Source: Neodontobutis hainanensis (lineage: Eukaryota; Chordata; Actinopteri; Gobiiformes; Odontobutidae). Taken from it: a DNA stretch of 64,000 nt. Made by a program: the position numbers and the translations under genes. Of this stretch, positions 59,766 through 64,000 are shown in pieces. A model generated the notes under the pieces. The model did not search any database, had not been told where the DNA came from, and saw nothing but the letters and a program-made list of their open reading frames with translations. Numbering within the stretch: the stretch's first letter is position 1; each line of letters starts with the position of its first letter. The stretch is taken from NCBI GenBank assembly GCA_024349245.1, contig JALDNG010000041.1, positions 8,485,001-8,549,000 on the forward strand, written 5' to 3'.

Positions 59766-60647
59766 TTTCCTCAATGATGATGCTTAAAATCAGCCACCCT
59801 CTCCACACAGTCCTTATAAAAGGTCATTCTTTTTTTTTTTTTGCAGTCAAACATCTCATCATACATTTGACCCTCATCCGATGCTGATGTATGGATAAGA
59901 AAAAAAAACACACCACCAGCGCCCAGGCTCTGAGCCAACGTCTGCTGGTCACCTCTCGGCAGACTGACTGATCAGAGACCATAACCTTTGCTGTAAACAT
60001 GGAGTAATTATTACACAGGAGGCCTGATGCTTCCCAAACAGATAGAGCCCAGACAAGGACTTCAGCTGACACAAGAGCGATGGTGTAGGCTGCACGGGGG
60101 TCCAGATGGTGACCACCCACATCGGCCAGATGGTAGCTTTTATTCGGGTTTATCTATGGGAAATGTAAGCAACCGCTGTGATCATAACCTTAACTCAGTG
60201 AGAACTTTATAAATAGAAGTCATTGAAGTTCATTGAATTTAGCACATACAGTAGATTTCATAAACATTGTGGTGAAGGAACTCAAGAAATATTTATGTCA
60301 AATTTGTTGTATTTTCACTCTCGTTAAAGAAAAGAAAGCGTTAAAGCCCAATTAATTAATTAAGTATGTAACTTTTGACCTACAAAAACAAACCATCAGA
60401 CTCTCGTGAGATGGATCTTTGGCATAAAATAGTGTAAACAAGCTTTCTGTCAAAGTCTGAGCGGGTCCCCTCTCGGAAAACCAGAGTCATAACTTTCGAG
60501 GCTTGGGCTGCTCAGCTCAGCTGTCATGTGACCTGAGGCGCCTCAGGCTAAGACTGGAGAAACAAGAAAAGATGGAGGCTATGTTGGATTGGACCAGAGC
60601 TCTCTCCGCCGCGTACAGGGACTACAAAATGCTAGACTTCTGACAGG
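59766..60647. other. no feature recognised; A/T runs
   Basis: T run at 59829-59841 and A run near 59899-59907. The rest is unique, with an open frame on the minus strand that ends in the T run. Confidence 0.4.
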
Positions 60648-61160
60648 GACGATACCCCTGTATTGGCCTTCTTACATTGGCTCCCAGTTGCTTTTAGAAT
60701 TAAATACAAAATGTAACTTGTTTTCAAATGCCTGACATTGATAGCCCCATTTTATTTGTCAGAACTGCTGTAGCCTTATTCCCTGCCCAGAGCTCTGAAG
60801 TCTGCAGACCAGCTCCTTTTGACTGTGCCTAAATCCAGACTCACAACGAGAGGTGACAGAGCCTTTTCTGTAGCCTCCCACTCCAGATCAGAGCTGCCCA
60901 GTCCTTGGAACAATTTAATACCAGGCTGAAGAACCACACCTTTTTTTAGCATCAAACACTAGCTAGACGGAATAATCTTGGTTTTATGGTTTTATCTTGG
61001 TTTAACTGTAAATTGTTTGGTTTTATCTGGTTTTATTTAATTGTACCCACATATAGAATTCATACATACATTCATCCATTTCTGCATTGCCTGTACAGCC
61101 CTTTGATTGAATGAGGTTGTTTTAAATGCGGTACTGAAATAAATTTCACTTGACTTGCAA
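60648..61160 (+). pseudogene. L2-like LINE ORF end and 3' UTR
   Basis: Broken frames read VLASLHWLPVAFRIKYKM, then LIAPFYLSELL, ALKSADQLLLTVPKSRL and TTRGDRAFSVASHSRSEL, followed by WNNLIPG. This is the usual L2 C terminus: LHWLPV, YL-x-x-LL, VP-x-x-R, GDRAF and WN-x-L. The order is intact but several stops occur. The 3' end is CGGTACTGAAATAAATTTCA. Confidence 0.88.
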
Positions 61161-64000
61161 AGAAAAAAATGCAAAATGACTACAGACTCTAGGTTGCCCC
61201 GTGTGGCCAGAAAAATTATGCAGTGTGCCTTTAATATTCTCAGACATGCATATTGATGGGATTGTCAATTTCTGAGTAATTTTGATGAAGAGTGTTGGTG
61301 GGATAGAAAAGGCTGGCAAACAAATTATCACAACCAATTGTGATGCCAAAAACCTTTGTGTGGTTTGTCGATTTGGTTCAGTGAACTTTTATCAGGAGCT
61401 ACATAGAGGAGTGTCTTGATTGTCTTCTGAGATCTATGAAAAAAAAGATCTGCATGTCTGGATTCTTCCGGATGACTTTTAAGTAGTAGGATGAGGGACT
61501 GAGTTTTAACAGCCATATGTTGGGTTGATTTAAGAAAAGCTTGTATAAATTTGTAGTGGCCTGTTGAATAAAAAAACTGATTCTATAATGATGTCTCATA
61601 TGCATCACTTTAAATGTGTTCAAGTAACAACAACTAGTTTAGACTATTATGACATTAAGAAATCAGTAAATTCAGCTACCAAAGATTATGCCTCTATCTA
61701 AATATTAGCTAGAAACCACTTAGGCATTAAAAGGTCAGCAATCGAGGTATGGTAATTAAACTCAATATTACTCAAAATTGTATTAGTTTAAACTTTACCT
61801 TGTATTATAAACTTGTGTTAAAGTTGAGCAGTGGTGACCAGCCAAATAGAACATTTAAAGAAAGAATACAAGCCCTTCACTGATCACTGAGTAAGTATTT
61901 GAGTAATAGGGTCACAAATCTTTTGGTCTTTTAAAATGATGGTCCCCTGAAAAAAAGTAAAAAGAAGGAAGGAAAACAGTAATCAGTTCCACTTTTACGC
62001 CTCAAAAAGAACATATAAATATCAAAAGTCTAAATTGTCATTGCAATGTTATATCATATTTCATGTTTTTTAATATAAAATGACTTGTGCCTTTCCCATA
62101 GAAACATTGTTGTTAGATTATTTGCTTTTCATTCAAATAGATGTTCATACTCATTCCTCATTTGTAGGTGTAACTTGAAAATGATGCATCAGACCCCAGG
62201 GGTATCCCGCTGTCCTGTGTTTTGATTCTGGAAGTGTTGTTAATTGTTTACATTCTACATCTTTATCTCTAGACCAGATTAAAAGACCAGCCTCACGGGG
62301 ATTATGCTGCTCAGATGTATTCAGCCCACACTGTATGAGTCGTGGAGCTGTTTTAAGTTCCAACAGATGTGATTTCAAGACATCTGAAATCCTACAATGT
62401 CCGTTCTCGCATGTTAAACATTTACATTAATATGGATGTCATCTTATTCTTTCAACCCTAACAATAGGCTTTAGTAGCTCCGAGTGCACGAGGGTGAAAC
62501 ATACAAAGACACAATTCCCTCATTATATTTAGTGTGTGTGCGCTACAGTGTAGTCCCTGCAGCCAGAGGAGCAATAGCCATCTTCTGTCACTAAGTGTTA
62601 TGAAATGTAACGGTCCAACTGTACTTAATGCTGCCATTCTTTCATTTCCAATTCATGGCATTAATATTGCTTGAGGCTAACTCTGGGAAACTTCATGACA
62701 AAGAGCATAATGGACTTCGTTCTCAAACAAAAATTGTTGCAATGGAATATTGATTAGTCCTGAATCATTTCAGAATAACAAACATGTTTAATTTAAAGTG
62801 CATTTCCAGCAGAATTTAAGATAATAACGTGGCTATGCGTTTTGATCTATTAAAAAGAAATTGAAACTGTGATTAGCCTAAAAGAATCACATTCCCCATT
62901 TAAACATTTATCTTGAGATGTTGAAGAACTCAAAGAATGAATCAATGAATCACAGATTTATTTCCACCTTATGTGATCCATTGAGCAAGGCCACAGTGGC
63001 TTGGCTGGAGGAAGTTAATAGGTGGCAGGTGTCCTGTAGTACATAGACAACTGTTTTTACATTAAGTTATCAAAGTTATGACAATAGACAGCAGGTGTCA
63101 GAGATCACTGAGGGATATAAACTCAGTTTTGACCATGGATGAAACTAGTTCAGCCAAACGGTACAATCCTTCTTCAGCAGGCCATGTATTGCGCAGTGGC
63201 TTATGAAAGGTTAAACCCGATTTGCCAGATGGTCTGGGAGGGCTTCCAAAGTGTTTTCAAAGAGCAAGTACTTTAGATTAATACCAGGTTGGTGATTGGA
63301 TGGTCTGCCTGTGAGTAACCACAGTTTTATTCAATCAGAGCAACACCATGTTGTTTCACACATGTTGCTATCACATCATTGGTCTGAACAGGCAGTAGCT
63401 TGTAAGCAGTACAAGGTGCATTGTCTGGAGTTTGTGACCAAATCTCAACAGAATACAGCTGCTCCGCAAGATAAAGTTAGGTTATGAGGTTAAACCCAAT
63501 TATGTGGGAATTTGCTAAATATGATCAGTTCACTTTTAACACCAAACCTTAAACCATGCTAAAATGGGTCTTTATTAGGATTCCCCCAGGATGAATCACC
63601 ACATTGTTTCCAGAGTGTTGCCCATAGGTTGGTGTGTGACATTTCCAAAGATTTACAGACATTATAAATACATATATTTTTTTAAACAAATGAGTACTAT
63701 TGTTAACAGGGTTTGTAAAAAAGCCTACAAAAAGTGGTCGTAAACCAAAATGAATGCATATATGGGTATTGTAAGGCATAAAGTGAAATAGTTTTATGTG
63801 TTTATCTACAGTTTTGTTGCCACATCATTATTCTGGGGATGTCTGTAGGTTGGGGTAGAGCTTTTTGTATCATTTACCAACCTGTGCTTTAATATGGTTT
63901 ATTTTTGTCATGCATAATGAATCGTCCATGCCATTCTCTTTGCTTGTCTAATTCTCGCAGTGAGCGGTGTTCCTGATTTAGAAAGACAGGTTTTGCCTAA
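61161..64000. other. unique DNA; candidate noncoding element at 62440-62900
   Basis: No repeat or gene recognised in nearly 3 kb. The segment 62440-62900 is of higher complexity, with TTCATTTCCAATTCATGGCA followed by TTAATATTGC. Confidence 0.4.

Overview
This window looks like noncoding nuclear DNA of a ray-finned fish, probably a spiny-rayed (acanthomorph) teleost. The evidence is its repeat content: V-SINEs related to zebrafish DANA, tRNA-headed SINEs that share a 3' tail with an L2-like LINE, Rex3-type RTE fragments, two Tc1 families, a BED-finger hAT family and long (AC)n microsatellites. The DNA is AT-rich with long A and T runs, has no operon-like gene packing, and no long open frame belongs to a recognisable host gene. 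The longest open frames fall inside transposon relics. All calls come from reading the sequence and from memory of repeat families; no search was run.

Layout. 1-9 kb: a reversed Rex3 5' piece, three copies of one SINE in 1.4 kb, a hAT 5' end coding a BED finger, a hAT 3' end coding a dimerisation domain, and a Tc1 remnant. 9-25 kb: a possible transposon-derived exon pair, an (AC)n tract abutting a decayed Tc1, a SINE joined head-on to an L2-like reverse transcriptase fragment, further LINE pieces (one split by a probable solo LTR with a 5-bp target duplication), a second hAT 5' end, another Tc1 and a 236-bp foldback element. 25-40 kb: SINEs, an (AC)n tract of about 59 units, an internally deleted Rex3, several V-SINEs (one with a perfect 14-bp target duplication) and a 1.3-kb L2-like element. 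40-64 kb: LINE fragments, one near-complete but decayed Tc1 with IR/DR-type ends, a second Tc1 split by a LINE tail plus a SINE, more V-SINEs and long unique stretches.

The mobile elements form a small ecosystem. The L2-like element at 34984-36290 carries the same 3' tail as the SINEs at 25697 and 38360, so this LINE family probably supplied the machinery that copied them. Every coding relic seen is broken by truncation, stops or frameshifts, so none looks active. Between the repeats lie unique stretches (about 12.99-13.24, 18.18-18.62, 23.28-23.69, 27.74-27.99, 43.43-43.85, 55.57-55.92 and 62.44-62.90 kb) whose complexity and homeodomain/TALE/SOX-like motifs resemble vertebrate conserved noncoding elements. 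The window may therefore be a gene desert or a large intron near a developmental gene; this is inference. I found no convincing new biological system.
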